DNA from: Collinsella aerofaciens
Lineage (GTDB): Bacteria; Actinomycetota; Coriobacteriia; Coriobacteriales; Coriobacteriaceae
Direction of reading: 5' to 3'
DNA length: 64,000 nucleotides
NCBI RefSeq assembly: GCF_028209885.1
Contig: NZ_JAQLEM010000002.1
Location: 47,469 to 111,468, forward strand
The position numbers and the translations under genes are program-made. The notes below the pieces were generated by a model that was not told the origin of the DNA, ran no database searches, and worked only from the letters and a program-made list of their open reading frames with translations. Shown in pieces: positions 18,345 to 28,361 of the stretch; position 1 is the stretch's first letter; each line of letters starts with the position of its first letter.

Positions 18345-19557
18345 AGCATCGAAACCCACCTTCCGCCGCGCCGGAGGGCGTTCCGGCGCGCCTGCCAAAC
18401 CTCAACGCAATACCGTCGCGCACTCTAAGTCTGTCGGGCATGCTCGACAGACCAGTCGTCCGGTTGTCGGCTCGCAGCTTGGTAATCGTCCGGCCGCAAA
18501 AAAGTCCTCGCGTCCCTCGGTGACGTCAAAGCCTGTTATGGGCGCCAAGCCTGCCCGTCCTATGGCAACTCCTAAGCCCTCGACAGGAACTAAGGCGGCG
18601 CGTCCGAGTCGCACGCTGGGCGCATCGAAACCGCGCTCGCTGACATCGGTGCCGGCTACCGCCAAGAAGCCTTCGGGTAAAAAAGGCGTCAACCCGTTGT
18701 CTTCACTTAGGGCGATGGCAAATAAAACATCAGACGCCGCTTCTGTCGTTACAGGCAAAGGCAAAATCGTGGGCGGCGTTTTGGCCGTCTTGGCCGTGCT
18801 CGTCGTCGTTGCTATCGTGGTGATTAACTCTGGATTGTTTACCGCCACTGATATTCAGATTCAAGGAAGCGAGCATGTGACGAAGCACGATGCTATCCAG
18901 CTGATCGATTTGCCCGAGGGAACGTCGCTTTTTAACGTCGATCCCGACCAGATTACCGAGGACCTCAAGCAGAACCCGTGGGTCTCGGGCGTGGATGTCC
19001 AGCGTCAGTTCCCACATACGCTCATCATTACGCCGATGGAGCGCAAGGTCATTGCAATTGCCTATATCAGCTCCGATGACCTTGCCTGGGCCATCGGGGA
19101 TGATGACACCTGGATCGCCCCGCTGTCGACGTCGGTCGAAGTGGATGACCAGGGCAACGTCATCACGACGGGGCAGGGCTCAAATACCCTGACCGGCATT
19201 GATGCCGCGCTGGCGCTCGCTAAGCACTATGGCGCGGTGTTGTTGACTGATGTCTCGGCGGATGTCGCTCCGGTTTCCGGCCAAGCGGTGAGCTCCAAGG
19301 CCGTTAAGGCTGGCTTGGATTATGTGCGTGGTTTTTCGAGCGATTTCTTGGGACAAGTCAAGGATATTTCCACGCCTTCGGTCGAAGCCATCTCGGCAAA
19401 CCTCAATAACGGCATTGAGGTGTCGCTGGGCGATTCGAACGATATCGTCAAGAAGGAGCGCGTAGTCACCAAGCTGCTTTCGCAGGTAGAGGGCGTAACG
19501 TATATCAATGTGCGCTCTCCGGGTAACTATACATTTAGGAACGCTCCGACCTCGTAG
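18301..19557 (+). CDS. ftsQ: cell division protein FtsQ/DivIB
   Basis: Bitopic division protein of the FtsQLB complex. A very basic, Ser/Pro/Ala-rich cytoplasmic region of about 150 residues precedes one membrane helix (GGVLAVLAVLVVVAIVVINS). Then comes a POTRA domain (FTATDIQIQGSEHVTKHDAI; PWVSGVDVQRQFPHTLIITP), which is diagnostic. At 418 aa it is longer than usual because of the cytoplasmic tail. GGGAGG precedes the ATG inside murB, so translation is probably coupled. Confidence 0.9.
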   Translation: MASSSDRKLNSSASRASKPTFRRAGGRSGAPAKPQRNTVAHSKSVGHARQTSRPVVGSQLGNRPAAKKSSRPSVTSKPVMGAKPARPMATPKPSTGTKAARPSRTLGASKPRSLTSVPATAKKPSGKKGVNPLSSLRAMANKTSDAASVVTGKGKIVGGVLAVLAVLVVVAIVVINSGLFTATDIQIQGSEHVTKHDAIQLIDLPEGTSLFNVDPDQITEDLKQNPWVSGVDVQRQFPHTLIITPMERKVIAIAYISSDDLAWAIGDDDTWIAPLSTSVEVDDQGNVITTGQGSNTLTGIDAALALAKHYGAVLLTDVSADVAPVSGQAVSSKAVKAGLDYVRGFSSDFLGQVKDISTPSVEAISANLNNGIEVSLGDSNDIVKKERVVTKLLSQVEGVTYINVRSPGNYTFRNAPTS

Positions 19558-19630
19558 CGCTGGTTGATGCTTTGTTGAGGGGCCATACCACGCCGTTTAT
19601 CTGGTTTGTTTGGTTTTCACGGTCAATTAT

Positions 19631-19663
19631 TTGACTGATACGTTCATAATGTGCAAACATAAT
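19631..19663 (+). promoter_or_regulatory. possible ftsZ promoter region
   Basis: The ~200-base gap before ftsZ is markedly AT-rich. TTGACT stands at 19631, and CATAAT hexamers at 19645 and 19658, but neither is at ideal 17-base spacing (8 and 21). An AACCT-GA-AGGTT palindrome lies near 19690. A separate ftsZ promoter here is likely on composition, but the exact elements are unsure. Confidence 0.3.
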
Positions 19664-19756
19664 ACGGTTTACCTTTGCATTTACTTTCAACCTGAAGGTT
19701 AATGTGCGCAGGGGTCGACCCATGCTATGGCTATAACCTTTGTTCGGAGGACCGAC

Positions 19757-20911
19757 ATGCACGAGACAGAGATCAACAACTACCTTGCCGTCATTAAGGT
19801 GGTCGGCGTCGGCGGCGGTGGTACCAACGCGGTCAATCGAATGATCGAAGAGGGCATCCGCGGCGTCGAGTTTGTTGCCATCAACACCGATGCTCAGGCA
19901 CTCGCGATCTCTGATGCCGATATCAAGGTGCACATCGGCACCGACCTTACCCGCGGCCTGGGCGCCGGCGCCAACCCCGAGGTTGGCCGCAAGGCTGCCG
20001 ATGAGTCCCGCGACGACATTGCCGAGGCGCTCGCTGGCGCCGACATGGTGTTCATCACCTGCGGCGAGGGCGGTGGCACCGGTACCGGCGCTGCTCCCAT
20101 CGTTGCCGATATCGCGATGAACGAGGTCGGTGCGCTGACCGTCGCCGTCGTGACCAAGCCCTTCACCTTCGAGGGCCGCAAGCGCAAGAAGAGCGCCGAG
20201 GAGGGCATTAAGACCCTCTCCGATTGCGTTGACACCATGATTGTCATCCCTAACGATAAGCTGCTCGACATCGCCGAGAAGAAGACCACCATGCTCGAGG
20301 CCTTCGCGATTGCCGATGGCGTCCTTTCCCAGGGCACCCAGGGCATCACCGACCTCATCACCGTCCCCGGTATCATCAACCTGGACTTCGCCGATGTTAA
20401 GACCATCATGAAGCAGGCCGGTACCGCCATGATGGGTATCGGTACCTCTTCTGGGGATACCCGTGCCGTCGACGCTGCCCAGCAGGCCATCTCCAGCCCG
20501 CTGCTCGAGAGCTCCATCGATGGCGCCACGCGCGTGCTGCTCTCCATCGCCGGTTCCAAGGACCTGGGCATCCAGGAGATCAGCGACGCCGCCGACGTTG
20601 TTGCCAACGCCGTCGACCCCGAGGCCAACATCATCTTCGGTACCGTTGTCGACGAGTCCCTGGGCGATCAGGTGCGTATCACCGTCATCGCTACGGGCTT
20701 CTCCGACTCCAACGTCAACCGTCAGGACGAGCTCTTTGCTGCTCAGCAGTCTCAGAGCAAGGCCGCTGCCTCCGCTGAGCCGCAGCGCACCGCTCCGGCC
20801 ACCAGCCCGGCTCAGGCCGCTCCGACCCGCAACGTCGGTGGCACCGAGCTTCCTAACTTCGGCAACGATCAGTTCGAGCTTCCCGACTTCCTGAAGCGCG
20901 GTAGCTTCTAA
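19757..20911 (+). CDS. ftsZ: cell division protein FtsZ
   Basis: Tubulin-like GTPase that forms the Z ring. N-terminal [17 protein letters not shown] and the tubulin signature [18 protein letters not shown] bind GTP; the T7 loop [11 protein letters not shown] carries the catalytic Asp. After an Ala/Pro/Ser linker the conserved C-terminal peptide [11 protein letters not shown] is present, the docking site for SepF in FtsA-less actinobacteria. ATG 19757 has GGAGG nine bases upstream and gives 384 aa; ATG 19727 lacks a ribosome site. Confidence 0.98.
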   Translation: MHETEINNYLAVIKVVGVGGGGTNAVNRMIEEGIRGVEFVAINTDAQALAISDADIKVHIGTDLTRGLGAGANPEVGRKAADESRDDIAEALAGADMVFITCGEGGGTGTGAAPIVADIAMNEVGALTVAVVTKPFTFEGRKRKKSAEEGIKTLSDCVDTMIVIPNDKLLDIAEKKTTMLEAFAIADGVLSQGTQGITDLITVPGIINLDFADVKTIMKQAGTAMMGIGTSSGDTRAVDAAQQAISSPLLESSIDGATRVLLSIAGSKDLGIQEISDAADVVANAVDPEANIIFGTVVDESLGDQVRITVIATGFSDSNVNRQDELFAAQQSQSKAAASAEPQRTAPATSPAQAAPTRNVGGTELPNFGNDQFELPDFLKRGSF

Positions 20912-20935
20912 GTCGTTCTTTGCATTGTTGTGCAC

Positions 20936-20968
20936 AGGGGCGTGTCCGTATGGACGCGCCCTTTTATT
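20936..20968 (+). terminator. Rho-independent terminator after ftsZ
   Basis: AGGGGCGTGTCC, the 4-base loop GTAT, then GGACGCGCCC and CTTTTATTT: a 10-bp stem with one G-U pair and a T-rich tail, 24 bases after the ftsZ stop. Confidence 0.85.
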
Positions 20969-21120
20969 TCGACTTTGTAAACTAGAACCTCCAATCTCTT
21001 TACGTTCCCTTTACGATTGCCTCCAGCGCAGCAGGTATCCTTTTAGAGAAGTATGACAGCCGTATAAACGCGGGCTGTAGCGGCGATGCCGCGGTACTTG
21101 TGTTATTAGGAGGCTTTAGT

Positions 21121-21921
21121 ATGGCAGCACGTGCGGACAAAGTTTCGCGTGTCGACCATGATGGAGTTACGTTGGTGGAGGGCGCGACATCCGATGTTCG
21201 CTTTGCCTTCACCGAGCGTGCCGGTGGCGTTTCCGAAGATGCGTACTCCTCACTCAACTTGGGCTCGCATGTTGGCGATGACCCCTTTGCTGTTCAAGAA
21301 AATCGTCGTCGTGCGCTCGAGGCTATGGGTGCCGCCGAGTGCGAGCACAACCTGCTCGTTCCCAATCAGGTCCATGGTGATCATATCGTTGCGGTGACCT
21401 CGAACGGCGCCGATGACCTTGAGGACGTTCGCGAGCAGATTGCCGAGGGCTGTGATGCCATCGTCTGCACGGCGCATAACGTGCCCGTGCTGCTCTGCTT
21501 TGCCGACTGCGTTCCCGTGGTGCTGGTGGCCCCCGGCGGATTTGCCGTGGTGCACTCCGGTTGGAAGGGCACGATTGCACGTATTTCCGCCAAGGCGTGC
21601 CAGGCGCTTTGCGATGCTGCCGGTTGCGATGCGAGCGACGTTTCCGCCTATATCGGCCCCCATATCTTGGGTGACGAATATGAGGTATCCCAGGAACTCA
21701 TGGATCGCTTTGCCGCCGAGTTCTCTTGCATCGATGCGAATACCTCTCGCATGCTCGATCTTTCCGCTGCCATTCGCGAGGCGCTGGTAGATGTCGGTGT
21801 CGACGCGGATAATATCGTGGATACCCAGCTTTCGACCGTGCGTCAGAACGACCGCTTTTATTCCTACCGTAACGAGGGCGGCACCTGTGGGCGCCATGCT
21901 GCGATCGGCGTGATGCTATGA
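21121..21921 (+). CDS. pgeF: peptidoglycan editing factor PgeF (YfiH/LACC1 family)
   Basis: A 266-aa member of the YfiH/laccase-domain family, which in E. coli guards peptidoglycan composition and in other members acts as a purine nucleoside phosphorylase/deaminase. The metal-site motifs are present: LLVPNQVHGDHIV, CFADCVPVVLVAPG, VVHSGWKGT and AYIGPHI, giving the expected His-Cys-His set. ATG 21121 has AGGAGG seven bases before it. Its TGA overlaps the pstS ATG by four bases (ATGA), an unusual coupling of a wall gene to a phosphate operon. Confidence 0.9.
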   Translation: MAARADKVSRVDHDGVTLVEGATSDVRFAFTERAGGVSEDAYSSLNLGSHVGDDPFAVQENRRRALEAMGAAECEHNLLVPNQVHGDHIVAVTSNGADDLEDVREQIAEGCDAIVCTAHNVPVLLCFADCVPVVLVAPGGFAVVHSGWKGTIARISAKACQALCDAAGCDASDVSAYIGPHILGDEYEVSQELMDRFAAEFSCIDANTSRMLDLSAAIREALVDVGVDADNIVDTQLSTVRQNDRFYSYRNEGGTCGRHAAIGVML

Positions 21922-22754
21922 GAAAGATCGTATCGGTCCTGAGCGCCGCTGTGCTTACGCTTACGCTGTGCGCCTGTTCTTCGGGATCTTCTACCTCTTC
22001 CATTACCGTGGCCGGCTCCACGACCTGCCTTCCTATCGCCGAGATTGCGGCCGAGGGCTTTAAGGAGGAGACCGGCATCGACGTGCTCGTTTCCGGTTTG
22101 GGTTCTTCCGCTGGGATCGAGGCCGTCAGCGCCGGAACGGCCGATATCGCCAGCTCCTCCCGTGGGCTCAATGCCGACGAACAGGATCTGGGCCTGACCC
22201 CCATCGTAATTGCCCACGACGGTATCGCGGTCATCGTGAACGACGATAACCCGGTCGATAACCTCTCGACCGAGCAGCTCCGCGATATCTACGCCGGCAA
22301 GATTACCAATTGGAAAGAGGTCGGTGGCGAGGACCTGAGGATTCAGGTCATCAACCGAGACGAGGCGTCCGGTACGCGCGAGGCCTTCCGTACCATCGTG
22401 ATGGATGGCACGCCGTTCGATCGCCGCTCGGCTGTTCTTTCGGGTACGGGCCAGGTGCGCGACGTGGTATCTCGTTCGCGTGGGGCCATCGGCTACATTT
22501 CGCTGGGCTTCGTCGATAGCCTCAACGCCAAGACCTCGGTCAAGGCCGTCTCGGTCAATCATGTTGAGGCGTCCGAGAAGACGGTCGCGAGTGGCGGCTA
22601 TCCCATCTCGCGCGACCTTTACTTCTTTGTGAAGGGTGCGCCTTCGCAGCAGGCGCAGGATTACATCGACTATGTGACGTCCGAAAAGATGGACAAGCAG
22701 ATTCGCGAGGCGGGCTTTATTCCCGTCACCAACGACGAGAAGGGGAGTGAGTAG
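21918..22754 (+). CDS. pstS: phosphate ABC transporter substrate-binding lipoprotein PstS
   Basis: Extracellular phosphate receptor of the high-affinity Pst system. Signal peptide residues 1-19 (MRKIVSVLSAAVLTLTLCA) end in a lipobox with the lipidated Cys at about residue 20. Phosphate-loop residues are visible in VAGSTTCLPIAE, SGLGSSAGIEAV, ASSSRGLN and INRDEASGTREAF. At 278 aa it is in the short PstS class. It is the first gene of a pstSCAB-phoU set and overlaps pgeF by four bases. Confidence 0.95.
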   Translation: MRKIVSVLSAAVLTLTLCACSSGSSTSSITVAGSTTCLPIAEIAAEGFKEETGIDVLVSGLGSSAGIEAVSAGTADIASSSRGLNADEQDLGLTPIVIAHDGIAVIVNDDNPVDNLSTEQLRDIYAGKITNWKEVGGEDLRIQVINRDEASGTREAFRTIVMDGTPFDRRSAVLSGTGQVRDVVSRSRGAIGYISLGFVDSLNAKTSVKAVSVNHVEASEKTVASGGYPISRDLYFFVKGAPSQQAQDYIDYVTSEKMDKQIREAGFIPVTNDEKGSE

Positions 22755-22755
22755 C

Positions 22756-23682
22756 ATGGAAGCACAGGAAAACTCCCAGACTGAGCAGAATGTTCAGACG
22801 CCCAAGAAGCGCGAGCTGGCGCTCGTATCGCGCAGTACCTATATCAAGGAGAAGGCGCTGCAGTGGATCTTCTTTGCCTGCGCGTTCTTGGCGGTCGTTA
22901 CCGTCATCCTGATTTTTGTCTTTACCACGTACTCGGCGCTGCCCGTCTTTACCGACATCGGTCTGGCGGACTTCTTTAGCTTTACGTGGGCGCCTTCCGA
23001 GGGCCACTACGGCATCTTGTCGCTGCTTGCCGGCTCGGGTCTGGTGACCGTCGGTGCGCTCGCCATGGGCGTGCCGCTGGGCGTGGGTACGGCCGTTTAC
23101 CTGGTCGAGATTGCCAGCAAGCGCGTGCGCAAGCTCATCAGCCCTGCCGTCGACCTGCTGGCCGGCATCCCTTCTGTCATCTACGGCTTTTTCGGCATGA
23201 TCATCATCCGCCCGTTTATCGCACAACTGACCGGCGGCCTTGGTTTTGGTGCGCTGACGGCGTGGTTTGTGCTCGCCATCATGATCGTCCCTACCATCAC
23301 CACGCTCACCATCGATGCTCTCAATTCCATTCCCATGGGCATTCGCGAGGCATCGTATGCCATGGGCGCCACCAAGTGGCAGACCATCTATAAGGTCGTG
23401 CTACCTGCCGCGAAGCTGGGTATCGTTGATGCCATCGTGCTGGGTATGGGCCGTGCCATCGGCGAGACCATGGCCGTGCTCATGGTCGTAGGTAACGCCC
23501 CGGTTATTCCCGACAGCATTGCGAGCCCCATCTCGACGCTCACGAGCCAGATTGCGCTCGACATGAGCTATTCCTCGGGTCTGCACCGCTCGGCGCTGTT
23601 CGGCATGGGTGTGGTCCTGTTTATCATCTCCGCCACGCTGGTGGGCATCGTCCGTCTGATTTCCAAGAAGAAGAGGGGGTAG
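22756..23682 (+). CDS. pstC: phosphate ABC transporter permease PstC
   Basis: One of two permease subunits of the Pst importer. Six membrane helices; the coupling-loop region reads SIPMGIREASYAMGATKWQTIYKVVLPAAKLGIVDAI, typical of PstC. It also contains VDLLAGIPSVIYGFFGM. ATG 22756 lies just after the pstS stop; an upstream GTG at 22747 is in frame but unlikely. At 308 aa it is normal. Confidence 0.95.
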   Translation: MEAQENSQTEQNVQTPKKRELALVSRSTYIKEKALQWIFFACAFLAVVTVILIFVFTTYSALPVFTDIGLADFFSFTWAPSEGHYGILSLLAGSGLVTVGALAMGVPLGVGTAVYLVEIASKRVRKLISPAVDLLAGIPSVIYGFFGMIIIRPFIAQLTGGLGFGALTAWFVLAIMIVPTITTLTIDALNSIPMGIREASYAMGATKWQTIYKVVLPAAKLGIVDAIVLGMGRAIGETMAVLMVVGNAPVIPDSIASPISTLTSQIALDMSYSSGLHRSALFGMGVVLFIISATLVGIVRLISKKKRG

Positions 23683-23685
23683 GCT

Positions 23686-24591
23686 ATGTCCGATTCCGTT
23701 GACACGACGGTCGATACGACCTCGTCGCGCGAGCGCATCAAGCGTGCCCTTTCCCACGGCAAGAAGGGCCGCATCAACAAGGACCTGTCCAACAAGATCA
23801 TGCTTGGCGTGTTTCGTGCCGCTGCCTACATCACCACGCTGGTGCTGGTCGCTATCATCGCCTACGTGGTCATCAACGGCCTGCCACACATCTCGCTCGA
23901 CTTTATCTTCGGTTGGCCCCAGGGCGTCAACGCCGAGGGCGGCATTTGGCCCACGATCGTCTCGACCGTCTACGTGACGGCGCTCGCCATGCTTATCTGC
24001 ACGCCGATCGCTGTGCTGGCAGCCGTCTATCTGGCCGAGTACGCCAAGCAGGGCAAGGTCGTCGATCTCATTCGCTACGCTGCTGACGCTTTGGCCTCGG
24101 TGCCCTCCATCGTTATGGGCCTGTTTGGCTACGCCTTGTTTGTCGAGGCCATGGGCCTGGGCCTTTCGATGGTCTCGGCCGCTCTGGCGCTCGCGCTCTT
24201 GATGCTTCCCATCGTCATGCGCACCACCGAAGAAGCCATTCGCGCCGTTCCGCGCTATATCCGTTGGGGCGCGTACGGCCTGGGCGCCACCAAGTGGCAG
24301 GTCGTCTCCAAGATCGTGCTTCCTTCGGCCTTTGGCCGCATTGCCACGGGCATCGTCCTTGCCATCGGCCGTGCCATCGGCGAGACCGCCGTGGTGCTCT
24401 ACACCATGGGCCAGGCCATCAATCTACCTATTTCGCCGCTCGATTCCGGTCGTCCCATGACCGTTCACCTGTACCTGCTTGCCAACGACGGTATCAACAT
24501 GAACGCAGCCTACGGCACCGCGCTCTTGCTGATGGTGATCATTTTGGCCTTCAACCTGTTTGCGCGCTTCCTGTCGCGCAAGCGCCGCTAG
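23686..24591 (+). CDS. pstA: phosphate ABC transporter permease PstA
   Basis: Second permease subunit. A charged cytoplasmic N-terminus of ~45 residues is followed by six helices. The ALASVPSIVMGLFGYALFV block and the coupling loop YGLGATKWQVVSKIVLPSAF are family features. Starts four bases after pstC and is followed closely by pstB. Confidence 0.95.
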   Translation: MSDSVDTTVDTTSSRERIKRALSHGKKGRINKDLSNKIMLGVFRAAAYITTLVLVAIIAYVVINGLPHISLDFIFGWPQGVNAEGGIWPTIVSTVYVTALAMLICTPIAVLAAVYLAEYAKQGKVVDLIRYAADALASVPSIVMGLFGYALFVEAMGLGLSMVSAALALALLMLPIVMRTTEEAIRAVPRYIRWGAYGLGATKWQVVSKIVLPSAFGRIATGIVLAIGRAIGETAVVLYTMGQAINLPISPLDSGRPMTVHLYLLANDGINMNAAYGTALLLMVIILAFNLFARFLSRKRR

Positions 24592-24603
24592 TTAAGGAGT
24601 CCC

Positions 24604-25407
<804 letters not shown>

Positions 25408-25499
25408 TCGGTGCGACTAGTCCCAAGCTGATCGGACCTGGTCCGGTGTATATTCACTGTGCGGGCGGCATGACCGCACCCAACTGATTGGAGTGAACC

Positions 25500-26357
25500 A
25501 TGCGCAAACTGTTTTCCCGTCAGCTCGTCGAGGCCCGTCACGAGATGCTGAGCATCTATGAGGCCGTCGATCTGGCCCTCCACGATGCCGTTAAGGCCTA
25601 TGTGACCGACGACCGCAAGCTCGCCACCAAGACCAAGAAGCGCACGCTTTCGATTGACGCGCGCTGCGCTAACCTGGAGGCCGTGTGCTACAACCTGATC
25701 GCCACGCAGTCACCGGTCGCCTCCGACTTCCGCTTGCTGCAGACGATTATCTACGTCGACTTTAACCTGCAGCGCATGACCGATAAGGTTCGCCAGATCT
25801 GCCGCGCCACGCGTCATATGATCAAGGCCGACATCTCGCTGCCCCAGGAGCTCGTCGGTACGGTCGAGGCCGAGGCTGAGGCCGTCTACCAGGTGCTGGG
25901 CTCTTCGCTTTCTGCGCTCGTCACTAACGACATGTCCATCATCTGCAGCCTGGCCGTCGAGGACGAGCCGGTGCATGCGGCGTACGAGAAGTTCTTCCGC
26001 ACCTTTAACCGCATGGACACGGGCGATTTTATGGACGACGACAGCAACTATGACGACCTGCGCCGCGCCATCATGGTTTCGCGCTACCTCGATCGCATCG
26101 CCTCGATTTCCATCGATGCCGCCTGCCGTCTGACCTTCCTGTTGACTGGTCAGCGCATGAATGCCGGCGATATCGCCCGCACTGATGAGGATGAGCTCGA
26201 GAGCATGCGCGTGCCTTCGGGCGAGGGTGTTATCATGAGGCCCGCCGTCGACGCTCGCTACGTTGCCAAGGTGCCCGCTAACGAGGTCAGCGAGGGTCTT
26301 CGCTACCTGCTCGATCATCTTGAGGATGAGGACGATGGCGAGGACGACGAGGAGTAA
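25500..26357 (+). CDS. phoU: phosphate uptake regulator PhoU
   Basis: Two-repeat all-helical regulator that links Pst activity to phosphate signalling and metal-binds through acidic triads. The first repeat starts MRKLFSRQLVEARHEML and the second near PLE-like residues 120-220. The end is a long acidic tail (DHLEDEDDGEDDEE) and the total of 285 aa exceeds the usual ~220. The 92-base gap after pstB contains a small hairpin (GTGCGG/CCGCAC) but no clear terminator. Confidence 0.88.
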   Translation: MRKLFSRQLVEARHEMLSIYEAVDLALHDAVKAYVTDDRKLATKTKKRTLSIDARCANLEAVCYNLIATQSPVASDFRLLQTIIYVDFNLQRMTDKVRQICRATRHMIKADISLPQELVGTVEAEAEAVYQVLGSSLSALVTNDMSIICSLAVEDEPVHAAYEKFFRTFNRMDTGDFMDDDSNYDDLRRAIMVSRYLDRIASISIDAACRLTFLLTGQRMNAGDIARTDEDELESMRVPSGEGVIMRPAVDARYVAKVPANEVSEGLRYLLDHLEDEDDGEDDEE

Positions 26358-26394
26358 GTAACCCCGTTCGTCGAAAGATTGTAAATACCTAAGT

Positions 26395-26430
26395 GAGCGC
26401 GGCCTTGCACATGCGGGGCCGCGCTCTTGC
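26395..26430 (+). terminator. terminator after phoU
   Basis: GAGCGCGGCC and GGCCGCGCTC form a perfect 10-bp stem over a 12-base loop, followed by a short TTGCGTT. The T tract is weak, but position and stem strength support termination of the pst operon. Confidence 0.6.
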
Positions 26431-26476
26431 GTTAGCATGGGACTACTTGTTTGGCTGTCAGCGGAGGCGATTAGCA

Positions 26477-27214
26477 ATGGATAACTATTTGGACTTGATG
26501 CGCGCTCGCCGCGAGCAGATTCTGGAACGTTTTTATGCGGCGCTCGATCGCGCAGGCCGTCCCCACGACGCCGCGCGCCTCATTGCCGTGTCCAAGACCG
26601 TTGGTGTCGATGAGACCGTTGCCGCCATCCAGGCGGGGTATCGCCATTTTGCCGAGAATCGCCCGCAGGAGCTGGTTCGCAAGCTCACGGGTCTGGCGGA
26701 GCATCCGGAGCTGCCCGAGGTTCGCTTCGATATGATCGGCAACCTGCAGACCAATAAGATCAATGCGGTGCTGGGCTCAGCCGAGCTGATTCACTCGGTG
26801 GGTTCGCTGCATCTGGCGCAGGCGATCTCGAGCCGTGCTGTCCGCAAGATTGAGGCAGGCGAGCTCGCCGGCCCCCAGCGTGTGCTCATTGAGGTCAATG
26901 TGAGTGGTGAGGAGTCGAAGGGAGGCTTTTCGCCCGATGAGATTCGCGCCGCCGCGGATGAGCTTGCGGAACTTGAGGGAATTTGCGTACAGGGGCTTAT
27001 GACTATGGCGCCCCGGGGGAATAAGGATGTGGCACGCCGCACCTTTGCGGGGCTTCGTGAGCTGAGGGATGAGCTGGAGGCGGCGCATCCCGATTTGAAC
27101 CTGCCCGAGCTTTCCTGCGGTATGAGCGAAGACTTTGAGCCTGCCCTTGAGGAGGGCTCTACGCTCGTTCGCCTGGGCAGGGTAGTATTTAGCCCGGAGT
27201 TTGCAGTAAAATAA
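26477..27214 (+). CDS. yggS: YggS-family pyridoxal phosphate homeostasis protein
   Basis: PLP-binding single-domain TIM-barrel protein that buffers free PLP. The PLP lysine is in LIAVSKTVGVDE; other blocks are FAENRPQELVRK, FDMIGNLQTNKIN, LIEVNVSGEESKGGF, GLMTMAP, and SCGMSEDFEPALEEGSTLVRLGR. At 245 aa it is normal. ATG 26477 has GGAGG ten bases upstream. It begins the yggS-sepF-yggT-divIVA tail found at the end of dcw clusters. Confidence 0.93.
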   Translation: MDNYLDLMRARREQILERFYAALDRAGRPHDAARLIAVSKTVGVDETVAAIQAGYRHFAENRPQELVRKLTGLAEHPELPEVRFDMIGNLQTNKINAVLGSAELIHSVGSLHLAQAISSRAVRKIEAGELAGPQRVLIEVNVSGEESKGGFSPDEIRAAADELAELEGICVQGLMTMAPRGNKDVARRTFAGLRELRDELEAAHPDLNLPELSCGMSEDFEPALEEGSTLVRLGRVVFSPEFAVK

Positions 27215-27274
27215 GGCTCTGAAGTGCGCACTGATTATCGGGGCGCCTGCACTAAACCGCGAGAGGACACAACC

Positions 27275-27997
27275 ATGGGCTTCCTTGACGAGATTAAAAA
27301 TAAGATGCACCTGGGCGGCCAACAGGGTTACGACCAGGGTTATGGCCAGGACGACGACTACGGCTACGATGACGGCTATGACGATAGTTATCAGGGCAAC
27401 GGCTACAGCGGTGCTTCGGGCGAGGGCTTCTACACCCAAGACGAGCCGAGCAACGGCCTGCTTGGTCAGACGCGCCGCGGTGAAGCTGAGTCGGTTGCCG
27501 TGTATACGCGCTCCGGTCAGCTGGTCGGCGATGACTCCCGCCATGCCACGACGTATAACCCGCCTTCGCGCTCGCAGGACAGTGTTGCGAGCGGTTATCG
27601 TCCTGGTGCCTATGACACGCCGTCGAGCTACGCCGAGAACACCCGCGCCCGTGCCGCCGCTGCACCCGCGCCTGCACCGAGCGATGCCTCGGCCTATGCG
27701 AGCAATATCATCAACTCCACGCCGCAGCTGCCGGCCTATGTTCTGCGCCCCGAGAGCTATGACGACGTGGAGACCGTGGTGCGCCGCGTTCGCACCAAGC
27801 AGCCTGTCGCACTGATTTTTGTGGGCGTACGCACCGAAGTGGCCAAGCGCGTCTTGGACTTCTCTTACGGCTTTGCCTGCGGTCTGGGTGCCACGGTCAA
27901 GGAGGTGGGCGACCGCGTGTTCATGGTGCTGCCCGCCGGCTGCGAGGTCAAAGATTCCGATCTCAAGAAGCTTCGTGCCGACGGCTACCTTAAGTAA
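27275..27997 (+). CDS. sepF: cell division protein SepF
   Basis: Membrane anchor of FtsZ in bacteria lacking FtsA. The N-terminal amphipathic helix MGFLDEIKNKMHLGG is followed by a Tyr/Asp/Gly-rich low-complexity linker (about residues 15-45) and a variable Ala/Pro region. The C-terminal SepF core (residues ~155-240) reads YVLRPESYDDVETVVRRV, then FSYGFACGLGATVKEVGDRVFMVLPAG. ATG 27275 gives 240 aa; an upstream in-frame start at 27224 would disrupt the amphipathic N-terminus. Confidence 0.92.
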   Translation: MGFLDEIKNKMHLGGQQGYDQGYGQDDDYGYDDGYDDSYQGNGYSGASGEGFYTQDEPSNGLLGQTRRGEAESVAVYTRSGQLVGDDSRHATTYNPPSRSQDSVASGYRPGAYDTPSSYAENTRARAAAAPAPAPSDASAYASNIINSTPQLPAYVLRPESYDDVETVVRRVRTKQPVALIFVGVRTEVAKRVLDFSYGFACGLGATVKEVGDRVFMVLPAGCEVKDSDLKKLRADGYLK

Positions 27998-28018
27998 AGA
28001 CAAGACGAGGAGATTCCC

Positions 28019-28300
28019 ATCAACATCTACACTATCGTCCAGCTGGTCAACACGCTGTTCAATTTCTATTCCACGCTCATTGTCGTCTACTGCTTTATGA
28101 CGTGGATTCCCATGAAGCAGGGTGGTTTGCTTCAGGATATTGCCGCGGTGCTTGATAGCGTGTGCGGTCCGTGGCTTAACCTGTTCCGTCGTTTCATTCC
28201 GCCGATGGGCGGTATCGATTTTTCGCCGGTCGTTGCGATTATTGCGTTGCAGTTGGTGCAGAGGCTGGTTCTGCAGCTTCTTATAGGTATACTCGTGTAG
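28019..28300 (+). CDS. yggT: YggT family membrane protein with probable ATC start codon
   Basis: A 93-aa membrane protein with two hydrophobic helices (LVNTLFNFYSTLIVVYCF and VVAIIALQLVQRLVLQLLIGIL) around the family motif WIPMKQGGLLQDI..LDSVCGPWLNLFRRFIPPMGGIDFSPVVA. YggT proteins accompany SepF. No ATG, GTG or TTG exists between the sepF stop (27997) and the first helix; the first in-frame ATG (28097) would remove helix 1. An AGGAG at 28008-28012 lies six bases before ATC 28019, which begins INIYTIVQ. ATT at 28013 is closer than allowed. A base-call error (ATG to ATC) cannot be excluded. Confidence 0.8.
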   Translation: MNIYTIVQLVNTLFNFYSTLIVVYCFMTWIPMKQGGLLQDIAAVLDSVCGPWLNLFRRFIPPMGGIDFSPVVAIIALQLVQRLVLQLLIGILV

Positions 28301-28361
28301 AACTGACTTGGTAACTTACGTCGGGCGTGTAGCGCCGAGGCGATGAAAAAGGAGACTTGTT

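Noticed and set aside
19535..20935. 466-aa minus-strand frame opposite ftsZ
   Set aside because: Shadow of ftsZ; Gly/Val/Asp-rich with no family features.
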